Positions 51,560 to 61,438 of a stretch of DNA of 64,000 nucleotides are shown here, one piece after another (position 1 is the stretch's first letter; each line of letters begins with the position of its first letter). The stretch is from UKL13-2 sp036394575 (GTDB lineage: Bacteria; Pseudomonadota; Gammaproteobacteria; Burkholderiales; Usitatibacteraceae). The stretch lies in assembly GCA_036394575.1 (NCBI GenBank), contig DASWEY010000026.1, positions 1 to 64,000 on the forward strand, read 5' to 3'. A program made the translations under genes and the position numbers. The notes beneath the pieces are model-generated. The model was not told where the DNA came from, made no database searches, and saw nothing but the letters and a program-made list of their open reading frames with translations.

Positions 51560-52822
51560 ATGGACAGCCTCATCACCAAAATTGAATCCCAGCTGGCAAC
51601 GCTGCCGGTTCCCATCGCCTTGCAACTCCCCGATGGCCGGCGCGTCGCCCGGCCGGGGTTCCGCGTCGCCCTGGCGTTCACCGAATGGTCCATGCTGACC
51701 AAGCTAACGACACGACAGATCGGCGCCATCGGCGAGGCCTACGTCGAAGGCCGCTTGCAGATCGAAGGCGCGATGCGCGACCTGATTGGCGCGGCAGTTG
51801 GTCTCTTGCCGGATAATCCGGCCGAAACCTATCCCGGCTTTTGGGGCCGGCTGATGCTGCGGGCCAAGTCCCGCAGGTCGCACACGCCGGGCAAGGTCGC
51901 TGCGCAGATCGCGTTTCATTACGATGTTTCCGACGACTTCTACGCACTCTGGCTGGACCCGCAGCGCGTCTACTCGTGCGCGTACTACAAAACGCCGGAC
52001 CTGACGCTGGCCCAAGCGCAGGAAGCCAAGCTCGACCATATCTGCCGCAAGCTCATGTTGCAACCAGGCGAGCGCTTTCTTGATATCGGCTCGGGCTGGG
52101 GCGGTTTGTTGCTGTGGGCGGCCGAGCACTATGGGGCGGATGCGACCGGCATCACCCTGTCGAAGAACCAGCATGCGCATGTGACGAAGTTGATCGAGGA
52201 AAAAGGTCTGCAAGACCGGGTTCGCGTCGAGTTGCGCGACTACCGCGAACTGGATATCAGGCAGCCCTTCGACAAGATTGCGTCCGTCGGCATGTTCGAG
52301 CATGTCGGCAGTGCCAACATGGCACCCTACTTCAAGAAGATTTATTCATTGCTCGCGCCTAGCGGGCTGGTGATGAACCACGGCATTACCTCCGGCCGGC
52401 TCGACTACCATCAGCTCGGCGCCGGTATGGGCGACTTCATCGAGAAGTTCATCTTCCCGGGCGGCGAGTTGCTGCATGTCACCAAGGTTCTGCGAGAGAC
52501 AGCCGCCGCCGGCCTCGAAATGGTCGATACCGAAAATCTGCGGCCACACTACGCCCGCACACTCTGGGCTTGGTCCGATGCCTTGGAGGCGCAACTCGAT
52601 CTGGCGCGCGACGTGCTGGCACGCAGCAGCGGAGTAGCCAACGCCGAGCGCGTGCTGCGGGCGTACCGCCTGTACCTTGCCGGATCGGCGATGAGCTTCG
52701 AGCAGGGCTGGATCTCGCTGCACCAAATGCTTTCGACCCGGCCAGACGGAAAGGTGGCGGTGCGCACGCTCCACGGCGCGCAAACGAGCTACCCCTTTGT
52801 CCGCGAATACATGTACCCATGA
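51560..52822 (+). CDS. cfa: Cyclopropane-fatty-acyl-phospholipid synthase
   Basis: Adds a methylene group from SAM across double bonds of membrane phospholipid acyl chains, a stationary-phase and acid-stress response. The 420-residue protein has an N-terminal lipid-binding domain and the SAM domain with YSCAYYKTPDLTLAQAQEAK, FLDIGSGWGGLLLWAAEHYG, GITLSKNQ and SVGMFEHVG. The C-terminus AGSAMSFEQGWISLHQ is characteristic. A strong terminator follows. Confidence 0.94.
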   Translation: MDSLITKIESQLATLPVPIALQLPDGRRVARPGFRVALAFTEWSMLTKLTTRQIGAIGEAYVEGRLQIEGAMRDLIGAAVGLLPDNPAETYPGFWGRLMLRAKSRRSHTPGKVAAQIAFHYDVSDDFYALWLDPQRVYSCAYYKTPDLTLAQAQEAKLDHICRKLMLQPGERFLDIGSGWGGLLLWAAEHYGADATGITLSKNQHAHVTKLIEEKGLQDRVRVELRDYRELDIRQPFDKIASVGMFEHVGSANMAPYFKKIYSLLAPSGLVMNHGITSGRLDYHQLGAGMGDFIEKFIFPGGELLHVTKVLRETAAAGLEMVDTENLRPHYARTLWAWSDALEAQLDLARDVLARSSGVANAERVLRAYRLYLAGSAMSFEQGWISLHQMLSTRPDGKVAVRTLHGAQTSYPFVREYMYP

Positions 52823-52831
52823 TAGCGTCAC

Positions 52832-52867
52832 CCGGAAAAAAGCCCGCATCAGCGGGCTTTTTTCCGG
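52832..52867. terminator. Bidirectional terminator between cfa and the glycine-zipper gene
   Basis: A perfect 16-bp stem CCGGAAAAAAGCCCGC with an ATCA loop; A and T tracts flank the GC core, so it can end transcription from both convergent genes. Confidence 0.9.
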
Positions 52868-52883
52868 ATCATGAGGCCTTGAT

Positions 52884-53291
52884 TCAGTCGCGGACCAGCT
52901 TGCCGTCGACGACCTTGATCTTGTCGCCCACCTTGTATGCCGAGGCAGCGTTGAACGAGAAGGTGCGGGTTGAACCGTTTTCAAGTTTAACGACCACCTG
53001 ATAGACGGTCTTTTCTTTCAACTTTTTCTCGGTTTCATTGCCGGCATAGGCGCCAACGCCGGCGCCAGCCACGGTAGCCAGGTCTTTGCCGCGCCCGCCG
53101 CCAACCTGGTGGCCGAGCACACCGCCGAGTACGGCGCCGCCAACCAGGCCGACACCGGAGCCTTCTCCTTTTTGCTTGACGGTTTTCAGATCGGTAACGG
53201 TGCCGCAGTTATCGCATTTTGCATAGGCTGCGCCGCCCCAGGCGAACACCAGACCAGCAATGGCGGAAGTGATGAATTTTGAGTATTTCAT
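52884..53291 (-). CDS. Glycine zipper 2TM domain envelope protein (SlyB/Pcp-like)
   Basis: Exported envelope protein of 135 residues with a signal peptide (AIAGLVFAWGGAAYA) and then KCDNCGTV, a CxxC pair. The glycine zipper follows (GVGLVGGAVLGGVLGHQVGG and GAGVGAYAGNETEKK), then a beta domain (VVVKLENGSTRTFSF). The zipper class (Rick_17kDa_Anti, SlyB) inserts in the outer membrane or periplasm and is often induced by stress. There is no lipobox. Convergent with cfa. Confidence 0.85.
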   Translation of the reverse strand: MKYSKFITSAIAGLVFAWGGAAYAKCDNCGTVTDLKTVKQKGEGSGVGLVGGAVLGGVLGHQVGGGRGKDLATVAGAGVGAYAGNETEKKLKEKTVYQVVVKLENGSTRTFSFNAASAYKVGDKIKVVDGKLVRD

Positions 53292-53379
53292 GGTTGTAAC
53301 TCCTTGATTGAACGGATCCCCGACGACTTATTGCAAACTACTAACGCAACCGCTGGCCAAAGCGACGACAGGATAAAAA

Positions 53380-54912
53380 TTAACGCAATACGTCGCTGGC
53401 TTTCAATTGTGGAAACAGGATTACATCACGGATTGAGGGGCTGTTGGTGAGCAACATCACCAGCCGGTCGATACCGATGCCTTCCCCTGCCGTCGGCGGC
53501 AGGCCGTACTCCAGCGCACGGATATAGTCGGCGTCATAGTGCATGGCTTCCTCATCGCCGGCGTCCTTGGCCTTTACTTGCGACATGAAGCGTTCGGCCT
53601 GGTCTTCAGGATCATTGAGTTCCGAAAAACCGTTGGCCAGCTCGCGGCCGGCCACGAACAGTTCGAAACGGTCGGTAATGGCCGGATTGGCATCGTTGCG
53701 CCGCGCCAGCGGCGAAACCTCGGCCGGATAATCGACGATGAAGGTCGGCTGGATCAGCTTCGCCTCGGCGGTTTCCTCGAACAGCACCAGCTGCAACTCG
53801 CCCAGGGTCTGGGCGGGCTTGGTGTCCACATGCCGCTTTTCCAGCAGGCCGCGCACCGTTTCGAGGTCGTCGAGATTGCTGGCCGCATATTCCGGGCAGT
53901 ACTTCTTCACCGCCTGCGGCATGGTGATGCGGTCGAAGGGCTTGCCGAAATCGATCTCGTATTCGCCATAGGCGAACCGGGTTTTGCCCAGCACTTTTTG
54001 CGCGATATCGCGGAACATCTCTTCGGTGAAGCTCATCAGGTGATGGTAGTCGCGCCAAGCGATATAAAACTCCATCATGGTGAACTCCGGATTGTGGCGC
54101 ACCGACATGCCCTCATTGCGGAAATTGCGGTTGATCTCGAACACGCGCTCGAAACCGCCCACCACCAGGCGTTTCAGGTACAACTCGGGGGCGATGCGCA
54201 GGTACAGCTGCATATCCAGCGCATTGTGATGGGTGATGAAGGGCTTGGCCGCCGCGCCACCGGGGATCGGATGCATCATTGGCGTCTCCACCTCCAGATA
54301 ACCCGCGCCGACCATGAAATCGCGGATCGCCTGCACGATTTTCGAGCGCGCGCGGAAGGTGTCGCGCACCTCCGGGTTGGTGATCAGGTCGACATAGCGC
54401 ATGCGGTAGCGCTGCTCGGTGTCGGTCAGACCGTGGAATTTTTCCGGCAGCGGGCGCAACGCCTTGGTTATCAGGCGCAGCGAGGTCACGAACACGGACA
54501 ACTCGCCCTTGTTCGTTTTGGATACGCGTCCCTCGGCGCCGAGAATGTCGCCCATATCGTAATGCTTGAAGTCTTCCATGGCCGCCTCGCCGACATCCTG
54601 CAACGAGATGTAAAGCTGGATGCGCTCCGAGGCGTCCTGGATGGTGGCGAAGGCCGCCTTGCCCATGACGCGCTTCAGCATCATGCGGCCCGCGACTTTC
54701 ACCATCACCGGTACAGCGTCCAACTCTTCTCTGGTTTTTTCCCCGTGGGCCTTGATCAGTTCGGCGGCATCATGCTCCGGGCGAAAATCGTTCGGAAAGG
54801 CCTGTGCCGTTTTGGCGCGGATCGCGGCCAGTTTGTGGCGGCGTTCGGCGATGACGTGGTTCTCATCAATGGGCGCAGCGCTGTGATCGGGGTTTTGCGG
54901 TTGTTCGCTCAT
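53380..54912 (-). CDS. lysS: Lysine--tRNA ligase (class II)
   Basis: Charges tRNA-Lys. The protein of 510 residues has an N-terminal OB-fold anticodon domain (VKVAGRMMLKRVMGKAAFAT), motif 2 FRNEGMSVRHNPEFTMMEFY and motif 3 GEGIGIDRLVMLLTN. Two ATGs lie six bases apart; the second (54912, MSEQPQNPDH) is chosen because GGGA lies six bases upstream. It follows prfB after 39 bases, the order found in E. coli and most proteobacteria. Confidence 0.96.
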   Translation of the reverse strand: MSEQPQNPDHSAAPIDENHVIAERRHKLAAIRAKTAQAFPNDFRPEHDAAELIKAHGEKTREELDAVPVMVKVAGRMMLKRVMGKAAFATIQDASERIQLYISLQDVGEAAMEDFKHYDMGDILGAEGRVSKTNKGELSVFVTSLRLITKALRPLPEKFHGLTDTEQRYRMRYVDLITNPEVRDTFRARSKIVQAIRDFMVGAGYLEVETPMMHPIPGGAAAKPFITHHNALDMQLYLRIAPELYLKRLVVGGFERVFEINRNFRNEGMSVRHNPEFTMMEFYIAWRDYHHLMSFTEEMFRDIAQKVLGKTRFAYGEYEIDFGKPFDRITMPQAVKKYCPEYAASNLDDLETVRGLLEKRHVDTKPAQTLGELQLVLFEETAEAKLIQPTFIVDYPAEVSPLARRNDANPAITDRFELFVAGRELANGFSELNDPEDQAERFMSQVKAKDAGDEEAMHYDADYIRALEYGLPPTAGEGIGIDRLVMLLTNSPSIRDVILFPQLKASDVLR

Positions 54913-54951
54913 GGTCATTCCCGGTGAAAATTCTGCTGCTGAATGCGTTTT

Positions 54952-56056
54952 TTAAACGCCTTGCTTCAAGCTGGCTTCAATGAAGGGGTCGAGGTCGCCG
55001 TCCAGCACTTTTTGCGTGGCGCTGATTTCGACATTGGTGCGCAAATCCTTGATACGGCTCTGGTCCAGCACATAGGAACGGATCTGGTGCCCCCAGCCCA
55101 CATCGGTCTTGCTGGCTTCGAGTTTGTCCTGTTCGGCCTGACGCTTGCGGATTTCGAGTTCGTACAGTTTTGCCTTCAGCATCGTCATCGCTTCGGCGCG
55201 ATTACGGTGCTGGGAACGGTCATTCTGGCACTGCACCACGATACCCGAAGGCATATGCGTAATGCGCACCGCGGAATCGGTCTTGTTGATGTGCTGGCCG
55301 CCGGCGCCGGAGGCGCGGTAGGTATCGATGCGCAGATCGGCCGGATTGATCTCGACCTCGATGGAATCGTCGATCTCCGGATACACGAACACGCTGGCAA
55401 ACGAGGTATGGCGACCGCCGGAAGAATCGAAGGGCGATTTGCGCACCAGGCGGTGCACGCCGGTTTCGGTGCGCAGGAAGCCGTAGGCATAGTCGCCGCT
55501 GATCTTGATGGTGGCGCTCTTGATGCCCGCCACTTCGCCGTCGGATTGCTCCAGCACTTCCGCTTTGAAGCCTTTGCGTTCGGCGTAGCGCAGGTATTGG
55601 CGCAGCAGCATCGACGCCCAATCCTGTGCCTCGGTACCGCCGGCGCCGGACTGGATATCCAGGAAGCAGTTGAAGGAATCGGCGGCATTGGAGAACATGC
55701 GCCGGAATTCCATATCGGCGACCATTTTTTCCACGGCCGCCGCGTCGTCGCGAATTGCAATCAGGGTCGATTCATCGCCTTCATCCTTGGCGAGCTCGAA
55801 AATTTCCTGGGAATCCTTGAGCGTCTGGTCGATATGAATCAGCGACTCAACCACGCTATCGAGCGATTTTTTTTCGCGGCCCAGTTCCTGGGCGCGTTTG
55901 GTATCGGACCAGATGGCCGGGTCTTCGGCCAGTTTCGAGACTTCCTCGCGACGGGCTACTTTGCCGTCGAAGTCAAAGATACCTCCGCAACTCGGTCGCG
56001 CGGGCGGACAAGTCGGCAAGGCTGTTGGCAATGAGGTTGATTTGATCGGCTTCCAT
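54952..56056 (-). CDS. prfB: Peptide chain release factor 2, with programmed +1 frameshift
   Basis: Recognises UGA and UAA stop codons. The gene is read in two frames: ATG 56056 gives MEADQINLIANSLADLSARA, reaching CTT then TGA at 55973-55975 (codons 27-28). A +1 slip at CTT-TGA-C continues in the second frame (DFDGKVARREEV) to give 367 residues. An internal Shine-Dalgarno-like CGGAGG lies three bases before the CTT, as in E. coli. The GGQ loop GAGGQHINKTDSAVRI and stop-reading SPF (KSPFDSSGGRHTSF) are intact. It is followed by lysS. Confidence 0.95.
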
Positions 56057-56408
56057 GGTGCGGGGTCTTCTTTTTCAAGTTCAAGTTTCGTAATCCGCCA
56101 TTATAGAGGACACGCCGGTTGCAAATTTGCCCTGCCAGGAAATTCAGGGCAATCGAGCAGGATTTCGCAGCGGAGATTGTCGTGGCGCAATCGGGCCCTG
56201 GCGCTGGATGGCTTGCCCCTATGCAGGGCGACAAGCGCACTGGGCAATTCATGGCCGATAACCTATGTGGAGAACTGCCACGGCAGTCTGGATATCACCT
56301 ACAGCGTATTATCCCGGTAACAGCGCAGTCGCTGATCGCCAATAAGTTGTTGCGGCGATCATCCGCGCCGGTGACGTCTGCCCAGGAATTTTGATGTTAT
56401 GAGGAGGC
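56057..56408. other. Intergenic region between prfB and mscS
   Basis: A 352-base divergent gap. On the minus strand TATAAT at 56100-56105 is a good prfB -10, giving a leader of about 37 bases. The rest holds no gene or structured element that I can support; GAGGAGG before 56409 is the mscS ribosome site. Confidence 0.55.
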
Positions 56409-56411
56409 ATG

Positions 56412-57227
56412 ATGAACGAAGGCATCGGTAATCTGGAGATTTTGCGGAAGCTCGATTCGTCGGACTTGCTGCGCGTCGTAGCAGTATTGGTTTTGGCGTG
56501 GCTTGTGGCAGCTGTCCTTCGATGGGCCTTGCGCAGCATCGCCGAAAAAGTGACACCGCGCCTGCGACTCCCGATCCTGCGGGTGGTGCCGGTGGTACGC
56601 CTCATGATCGGTATCGGTGCCGCCGCCGTGATCGTGTCGGTCATCGTCAGGCCGTCTTTTCAGAATGTCGTTGCCTTGCTGGCCAGCGTCAGCCTGGCGG
56701 TCGCCTTTGCGCTCAAGGATTATGCGAGCGCCCTGGCGGCGGGGTTGGTGACGGTTCTGGAAAACGCCTACCAGCCCGGCGACTGGATCGAGATAGACGG
56801 GGTTTACGGCGAGGTCAGGTTTATCGGCGCGCGTGCCGTGCATATCGTGACGACCGACGACAACGTGGTGATGATCCCGCATTACCAGTTCTGGTCGAAG
56901 AAAATCTCGAACGCGACCAGCGGCAGCAGAAGCCTGCTATGCGTGGCGAATTTCTACCTGCACCCCGACCATGAGGGCCAGGCGGTAATGCGGTGCCTCG
57001 AGGAAATCGGGGAAACAAGTTCGTGGCGCAAGCCGGAAACAAAACTAAGCGTCATTGTGGAGGAAAAGCCCTGGGGTACCCACTACAAGCTCAAGGCTTA
57101 CGTCAAGGAAAGCCGCGAACAATTCAAGTTCATCACCGATCTGACGATTCGCGGCAAAGAGGCGCTGCGGGCGATGAACATCCGCTTCGCAAATGTACTG
57201 CCCGTTATCGAGGCCGGCAAGAAGTGA
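56412..57227 (+). CDS. Small-conductance mechanosensitive channel family protein (MscS)
   Basis: Inner membrane channel protein of 271 residues with three N-terminal helices (about 15-35, 60-80 and 85-110). The pore-lining third helix is VALLASVSLAVAFALKDYAS, followed by NAYQPGDWIEIDGVYGEV of the MscS beta domain, and a vestibule region to the C-terminus. Such channels release solutes on osmotic downshock. Two ATGs are adjacent; the second is chosen because AGGAGG lies four bases ahead. Its neighbour is the convergent recJ gene. Confidence 0.88.
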   Translation: MNEGIGNLEILRKLDSSDLLRVVAVLVLAWLVAAVLRWALRSIAEKVTPRLRLPILRVVPVVRLMIGIGAAAVIVSVIVRPSFQNVVALLASVSLAVAFALKDYASALAAGLVTVLENAYQPGDWIEIDGVYGEVRFIGARAVHIVTTDDNVVMIPHYQFWSKKISNATSGSRSLLCVANFYLHPDHEGQAVMRCLEEIGETSSWRKPETKLSVIVEEKPWGTHYKLKAYVKESREQFKFITDLTIRGKEALRAMNIRFANVLPVIEAGKK

Positions 57228-57308
57228 TCGGCGCTGGAAAGCACGGTGACATGCAGATGCCACCTGCCAAGGCGGAGTTCATCGGGCGGGCTGCTGAATA
57301 CAACTGAA

Positions 57309-59006
57309 TCAGACTACATGGTCGAGCAGCAATTGCAGGGTCGCATCGCCGCGAAATTCATTGACCGATGGCCGGAACACCGCGTCAATGCTGGGGTTCA
57401 GGGCATCGGCCGAGCCAAAGCGCATGGCCTCGAAGGTCGCGCCGCCTGTCCCTGTCCCCATCCACAGTTTCAGTTTCAGATGTTTTTCGCCGACCACGCG
57501 CTGTTCCAGCACGCGAAAGGCGCCGGTGAAGGCGGGCGCGGCGAAGCCCTGGCCCCAGACCTGAGCCTCGATAGCGCGGGCAAAATCGAAACTGAGCTCA
57601 TCGGCTGCCAGCGCGCCGTCGGTTTCGATCCGCTCCAGCAAGTCGGCCGGCGATAGCAGTTCGCGCACTACAGCCTCAAAGGCCTTGGAAAAATCGGCCA
57701 GGGCGGTTTGCGCAATAGTCAGCCCCGCCGCCATGGCATGGCCGCCGAACTTGCTGATCAGTTGTGGGTGGCGCTTGGTGACCAGATCGAGGGCGTCGCG
57801 CAGATGCAGCCCCTGGATCGAGCGGCCCGAGCCTTTGAGATTGCCGTCCCCGTCCGCGGCAAAGGCGATCACCGGGCGATGATATTTTTCGCGAATGCGC
57901 GAGGCGAGGATGCCGACCACGCCCTGATGCCAGCCCGGCTCGAAGATGACCAGCGAATAGCGCTGGCCGACGTCGATATCGGCCAGCGAGGTCAGCGCCT
58001 CGTTCTGCATATCCGCTTCGATGCCGCGGCGCTGGCGGTTCAATTCATCGAGCCTGGTCGCCAATGGATAGGCGAGGGCCTCGCTGTCCGCCAGCAGGCA
58101 GGCGATGCCCAGGGACATGTCTTGCAGGCGGCCGGCGGCATTGAGGCGCGGGCCGACCACAAAGCCAAGGTCATAGGTGCCGGCGCGGCGATGATCGCGG
58201 CCGCCGACCTGCAGCAGGGCGCGAATACCGGCGCTCATGCGTCCGGCGCGAATCCGCATCAGGCCCTGCTCGACCAGAATGCGGTTGTTGTGATCCAGCC
58301 GTACCACATCGGCGACCGTGCCCAGCGCCACCAGATCGAGATAGTCCGCCAGGTTCGGCTCGGGACGCGAGGCGAAATAGCCCTGGCCGCGCAGCAGGGC
58401 GCGCAGGGCCAGCATCACATAGAAAATCACGCCGACGCCGGCCAGGTTCTTGCTGGCGAAGGCGTCGCCATGCTGGTTGGGATTGATGATGACCGCTGCA
58501 TCGGGGAGCGTCTCGCCGGGCAGATGATGATCGGTGACCAGCACCTGGATGCCGCGCCGATTGGCCTCGCGCACGCCATCGACGCTGGCAATGCCGTTAT
58601 CGACGGTGATGATGAGATCGGGATTGCGCCCGGAGGCCAATGCCACGATTTCCGGGGTCAGCCCATAGCCGTATTTGAAGCGGTCCGGCACCACGTATTC
58701 GATGCGCGCGCCCATCGCCGACAGCGCGCGCATGCCAACCGCGCAGGCGGTGGCGCCGTCGGCGTCGTAGTCGGCCACGATCAGCATCTTCTTGCCGGCA
58801 GCGATAGCCTCCGCCAGCAATTGCGCGGCGGCGTCGATATGCGCCAGCTGCGCCGGGGCCAGCAGGGCGGTCATGCTGGTTTCGAGCTCGGCCGCCGATT
58901 TCACATGGCGCGCCGCAAACAGGCGCGCCATGCGCGGCTCGACCTTGCCGGCGATCAGGGCCGCATAGGCGGCTTCATCGCGCACCCGCGTGACGATATC
59001 AACCAT
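57309..59006 (-). CDS. recJ: Single-stranded-DNA-specific exonuclease RecJ
   Basis: 5'-3' exonuclease for recombination and mismatch repair. The 565-residue protein has the DHH superfamily motifs: IVADYDADGATACAVG (motif I), VLVTDHHLPGE (motif III DHH) and the DHHA1 domain with GHAMAAGLTI near residue 430, then an OB-fold (SFDFARAIEAQVWGQGFAAP). It overlaps the rpfE gene end by 8 bases, matching the recJ-rpfE order of many beta- and gammaproteobacteria. Confidence 0.95.
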   Translation of the reverse strand: MVDIVTRVRDEAAYAALIAGKVEPRMARLFAARHVKSAAELETSMTALLAPAQLAHIDAAAQLLAEAIAAGKKMLIVADYDADGATACAVGMRALSAMGARIEYVVPDRFKYGYGLTPEIVALASGRNPDLIITVDNGIASVDGVREANRRGIQVLVTDHHLPGETLPDAAVIINPNQHGDAFASKNLAGVGVIFYVMLALRALLRGQGYFASRPEPNLADYLDLVALGTVADVVRLDHNNRILVEQGLMRIRAGRMSAGIRALLQVGGRDHRRAGTYDLGFVVGPRLNAAGRLQDMSLGIACLLADSEALAYPLATRLDELNRQRRGIEADMQNEALTSLADIDVGQRYSLVIFEPGWHQGVVGILASRIREKYHRPVIAFAADGDGNLKGSGRSIQGLHLRDALDLVTKRHPQLISKFGGHAMAAGLTIAQTALADFSKAFEAVVRELLSPADLLERIETDGALAADELSFDFARAIEAQVWGQGFAAPAFTGAFRVLEQRVVGEKHLKLKLWMGTGTGGATFEAMRFGSADALNPSIDAVFRPSVNEFRGDATLQLLLDHVV

Positions 59007-60129
59007 GCAGGTAGTCGGCCAGGGGTTTTGCGGTGGACTTGAATCGCTTCCAGACTTTCCACTGCGGTGGGCGCTCGATGGTCGCCCTCAAGGTTGCTGC
59101 TTCGTTGGGCAGCAACAGGGTGAGGCCGGTAATGGTCTTGCGCGCGAACGCCGCCTGCACCGGCGCGAACCAGTCACGGTCCATGGCTTCAACCGCCAGC
59201 ATCCAGTCGTGGCGCTGGTTGGCGCGCAGCGCCCTGGTGGCGCTGTGCAGCACGACCAGGGTGTTGAGCTCACTGAAAGGCAGGCCGGAATAGCCGGATG
59301 GCAGATTGTTCAGCGGCAGCTTGGCTTTCATGGCGAGGCCGCGCGCCAGGGCGAGCTTGGCGACCACGAGTTCATGGCGATTGGGATTTTTCGGCGGCGG
59401 CGTCAGGCGCGGCGGGCGGATTTCGTTGCGCGAATTTTGCACGCCGAGCATGCGCGCCGGATTGGCCGGCTTGATGTTGCTGCGCAGGGCCGCAAAACTG
59501 CCGGCGCCCCAGAACCAGATGCCATTGATCGGCAATTCGCCGCGAGACTCACGCGCCGTGTTCACCGGATGGTCGTTCAGCAACATCTGCAATTCATTCT
59601 GCAGGCCGCGCCAGTTGATCTTGCCGCCGCCGTGTTGAGGCAGGTGCTCGAACACCGAGCCGCCGCTGACTTTCCACAGCGGCGTCGTTTCCGGCATCTC
59701 GTCGGTGGGGACGCGCAGATACCAGCGGGCGGCATCGCGCACTTCAATTTTTAAACCATCGTTGGCCAGATGCGCGTTCAGGGTGGCAGCGATGGCAACG
59801 GCTTCCTCTAGTGTCGGCTCGATCACATGCGAATCCATCAATTGCACATTGTCGCGGCTGATGTGCAAATGCACCGGGTCGGCGCGCAGCCAGGTGTCCT
59901 CGCCCGGCTCGCCGCCATCGGCCAGCAAGGTGAGCGGGGCGATCGGGTTGGTATAAATCACCTTCAGGCCGAGTTCGCCGAGGCAGGCTTCCTCGAGGAA
60001 ACGGCCGCCGGAGCGAGCCAGTGTCGATTGCGCGAGCAGGGTCTGCAAGCCGGGCATGGCCGGCAGATCGCGGCGGGAAATGAACGCTTCGGGAGGAATC
60101 AGGTCTGCTGCAAGTATCGTAAGTTTCAT
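58999..60129 (-). CDS. RpfE-type conserved protein (COG4255), function unknown
   Basis: Conserved 376-residue protein commonly annotated as regulatory protein RpfE after its Xanthomonas neighbourhood. It resembles the alkaline-phosphatase/phosphoglycerate-mutase superfamily only weakly; GIWFWGAGSFAALRS is a family hallmark, and LTLLLPNEAATLRATI lies near the end. No catalytic metal site is obvious. It overlaps recJ by 8 bases. The start ATG lies six bases after a TAAAAT, without a ribosome site, which suggests a leaderless transcript. Confidence 0.82.
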   Translation of the reverse strand: MKLTILAADLIPPEAFISRRDLPAMPGLQTLLAQSTLARSGGRFLEEACLGELGLKVIYTNPIAPLTLLADGGEPGEDTWLRADPVHLHISRDNVQLMDSHVIEPTLEEAVAIAATLNAHLANDGLKIEVRDAARWYLRVPTDEMPETTPLWKVSGGSVFEHLPQHGGGKINWRGLQNELQMLLNDHPVNTARESRGELPINGIWFWGAGSFAALRSNIKPANPARMLGVQNSRNEIRPPRLTPPPKNPNRHELVVAKLALARGLAMKAKLPLNNLPSGYSGLPFSELNTLVVLHSATRALRANQRHDWMLAVEAMDRDWFAPVQAAFARKTITGLTLLLPNEAATLRATIERPPQWKVWKRFKSTAKPLADYLHG

Positions 60130-60135
60130 GCGGCA

Positions 60136-60141
60136 ATTTTA
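60136..60141 (-). promoter_or_regulatory. -10-like TAAAAT six bases before the rpfE start (probable leaderless promoter)
   Basis: On the minus strand TAAAAT-TGCCGC-ATG. The TAAAATTGCCGC 12-mer is identical to that before rarA at 18396. No clear -35. Confidence 0.5.
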
Positions 60142-60193
60142 CATGGCCGTTTGTGGCAAACTCCCCGCCTGTTGTGTTTATTCGGAATCTGCT

Positions 60194-61438
60194 TTGCGCT
60201 CACTCTCGCTTTTCATCGGCCGCCGCTACCTGCGCGCCAAACGGCAAAACAATTTCATCTCCTTCATCTCGCTGGTGTCGATGGCGGGCATCGCCCTGGG
60301 CATCGCCGCGCTGATCATCGTGTTGTCGGTGATGAACGGCTTCCAGAAGGAAGTGCGCGCCAAGATCCTCGGCGTGGCCGCGCATATCCAGATCAACGGT
60401 TTCGAGGACGGCCTGCATAACTGGCGCGAGGTGATGGACAGCACGCGCAAGCATCCCGAGGTGGTCGGCGTGGCGCCGTTCGTGATGGGGCAGGGATTGC
60501 TGGTGCTGGGTCAGACGGTGCGCGGCGTCGGCATTCGCGGCATCGAACCCGCGCAGGAAAATGAAGTCGCCGATCTCGGCCGCGATATGCGCGCCGGCGA
60601 CATCAATGCGCTGAAGCCGGGCGAGTACGGCATCGTGCTCGGCTCCGAGCTGGCGCGCGCCCTGCAGGCGCAAATGGGCGGCAAGGTGCAGCTGGTGGTG
60701 CCGCAGGGCAGCGTGACCCCGGCGGGCATGGTGCCGCGCATGCGCAATTTCACCGTGGTTGGCATCTTCAACTCCGGCCACTTCGAATATGACCTGAACC
60801 TGGCGCTGATCCACATCCGCGATGCGCAGGTGCTGTACCGCCTGGAAGACAACGTCAGCGGCGTGCGCCTGAAAGTGAAGGACCTCGATCGCGCCCCGCT
60901 GATCGCGCGCGAACTGGCGCGGTCGATGCGCGTCGATGGCTATATCACCGACTGGACGCAGCAGAACGCGACCTACTTCCGCGCGGTGCAGATCGAAAAA
61001 CGCATGATGTTCATCATCCTTACCCTGATCATCGCGGTGGCCGCCTTCAATCTCGTTTCCACCCTGGTGATGGTGGTGACCGACAAGCATCCCGATATCG
61101 CCATCCTGCGCACCCTCGGCGCCTCGCCCGGCACCATCATGAAAATTTTCGTGGTACAGGGCGCCATGGTCGGCATGATCGGCACCGCCATCGGCGTGAT
61201 CGGCGGTGTGCTGCTGGCGTTGAATGTATCGGCGGTGGTGTCGGGCATCGAGCATCTGTTCGGCTTTCACATTCTCGATCCCGGCGTGTATTTCATTTCC
61301 GAACTGCCGTCCGATCTGCACTGGGACGATGTCGGCTTCATCGCCCTGATTGCGTTCGCGATGGCCCTGGTGGCAACGCTTTACCCGAGCTGGCGCGCCT
61401 CGAAAGTCAACCCGGCGGAGGCGCTGCGCTATGAGTAA
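60194..61438 (+). CDS. lolC: Lipoprotein-releasing ABC transporter permease (LolC/LolE family)
   Basis: Inner membrane subunit of the complex that hands outer-membrane lipoproteins to LolA. The 414-residue protein has one N-terminal helix (SLVSMAGIALGIAALIIVLS), a large periplasmic domain, and three C-terminal helices typical of FtsX permeases, ending SWRASKVNPAEALRYE. The TTG at 60194 gives the family start MRSLSLFIGRRYLRAKRQN; other in-frame ATGs upstream give unusual N-termini. Only one permease gene precedes lolD, so it may work as a LolF-type homodimer. Confidence 0.92.
   Translation: MRSLSLFIGRRYLRAKRQNNFISFISLVSMAGIALGIAALIIVLSVMNGFQKEVRAKILGVAAHIQINGFEDGLHNWREVMDSTRKHPEVVGVAPFVMGQGLLVLGQTVRGVGIRGIEPAQENEVADLGRDMRAGDINALKPGEYGIVLGSELARALQAQMGGKVQLVVPQGSVTPAGMVPRMRNFTVVGIFNSGHFEYDLNLALIHIRDAQVLYRLEDNVSGVRLKVKDLDRAPLIARELARSMRVDGYITDWTQQNATYFRAVQIEKRMMFIILTLIIAVAAFNLVSTLVMVVTDKHPDIAILRTLGASPGTIMKIFVVQGAMVGMIGTAIGVIGGVLLALNVSAVVSGIEHLFGFHILDPGVYFISELPSDLHWDDVGFIALIAFAMALVATLYPSWRASKVNPAEALRYE

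Noticed and set aside
57361..57400. A sixth copy of the palindromic repeat (CGCGTCAATGCTGGGGTT) near 57.38 kb
   Set aside because: It is inside recJ coding sequence and matches only one arm by chance; core and second arm are missing.
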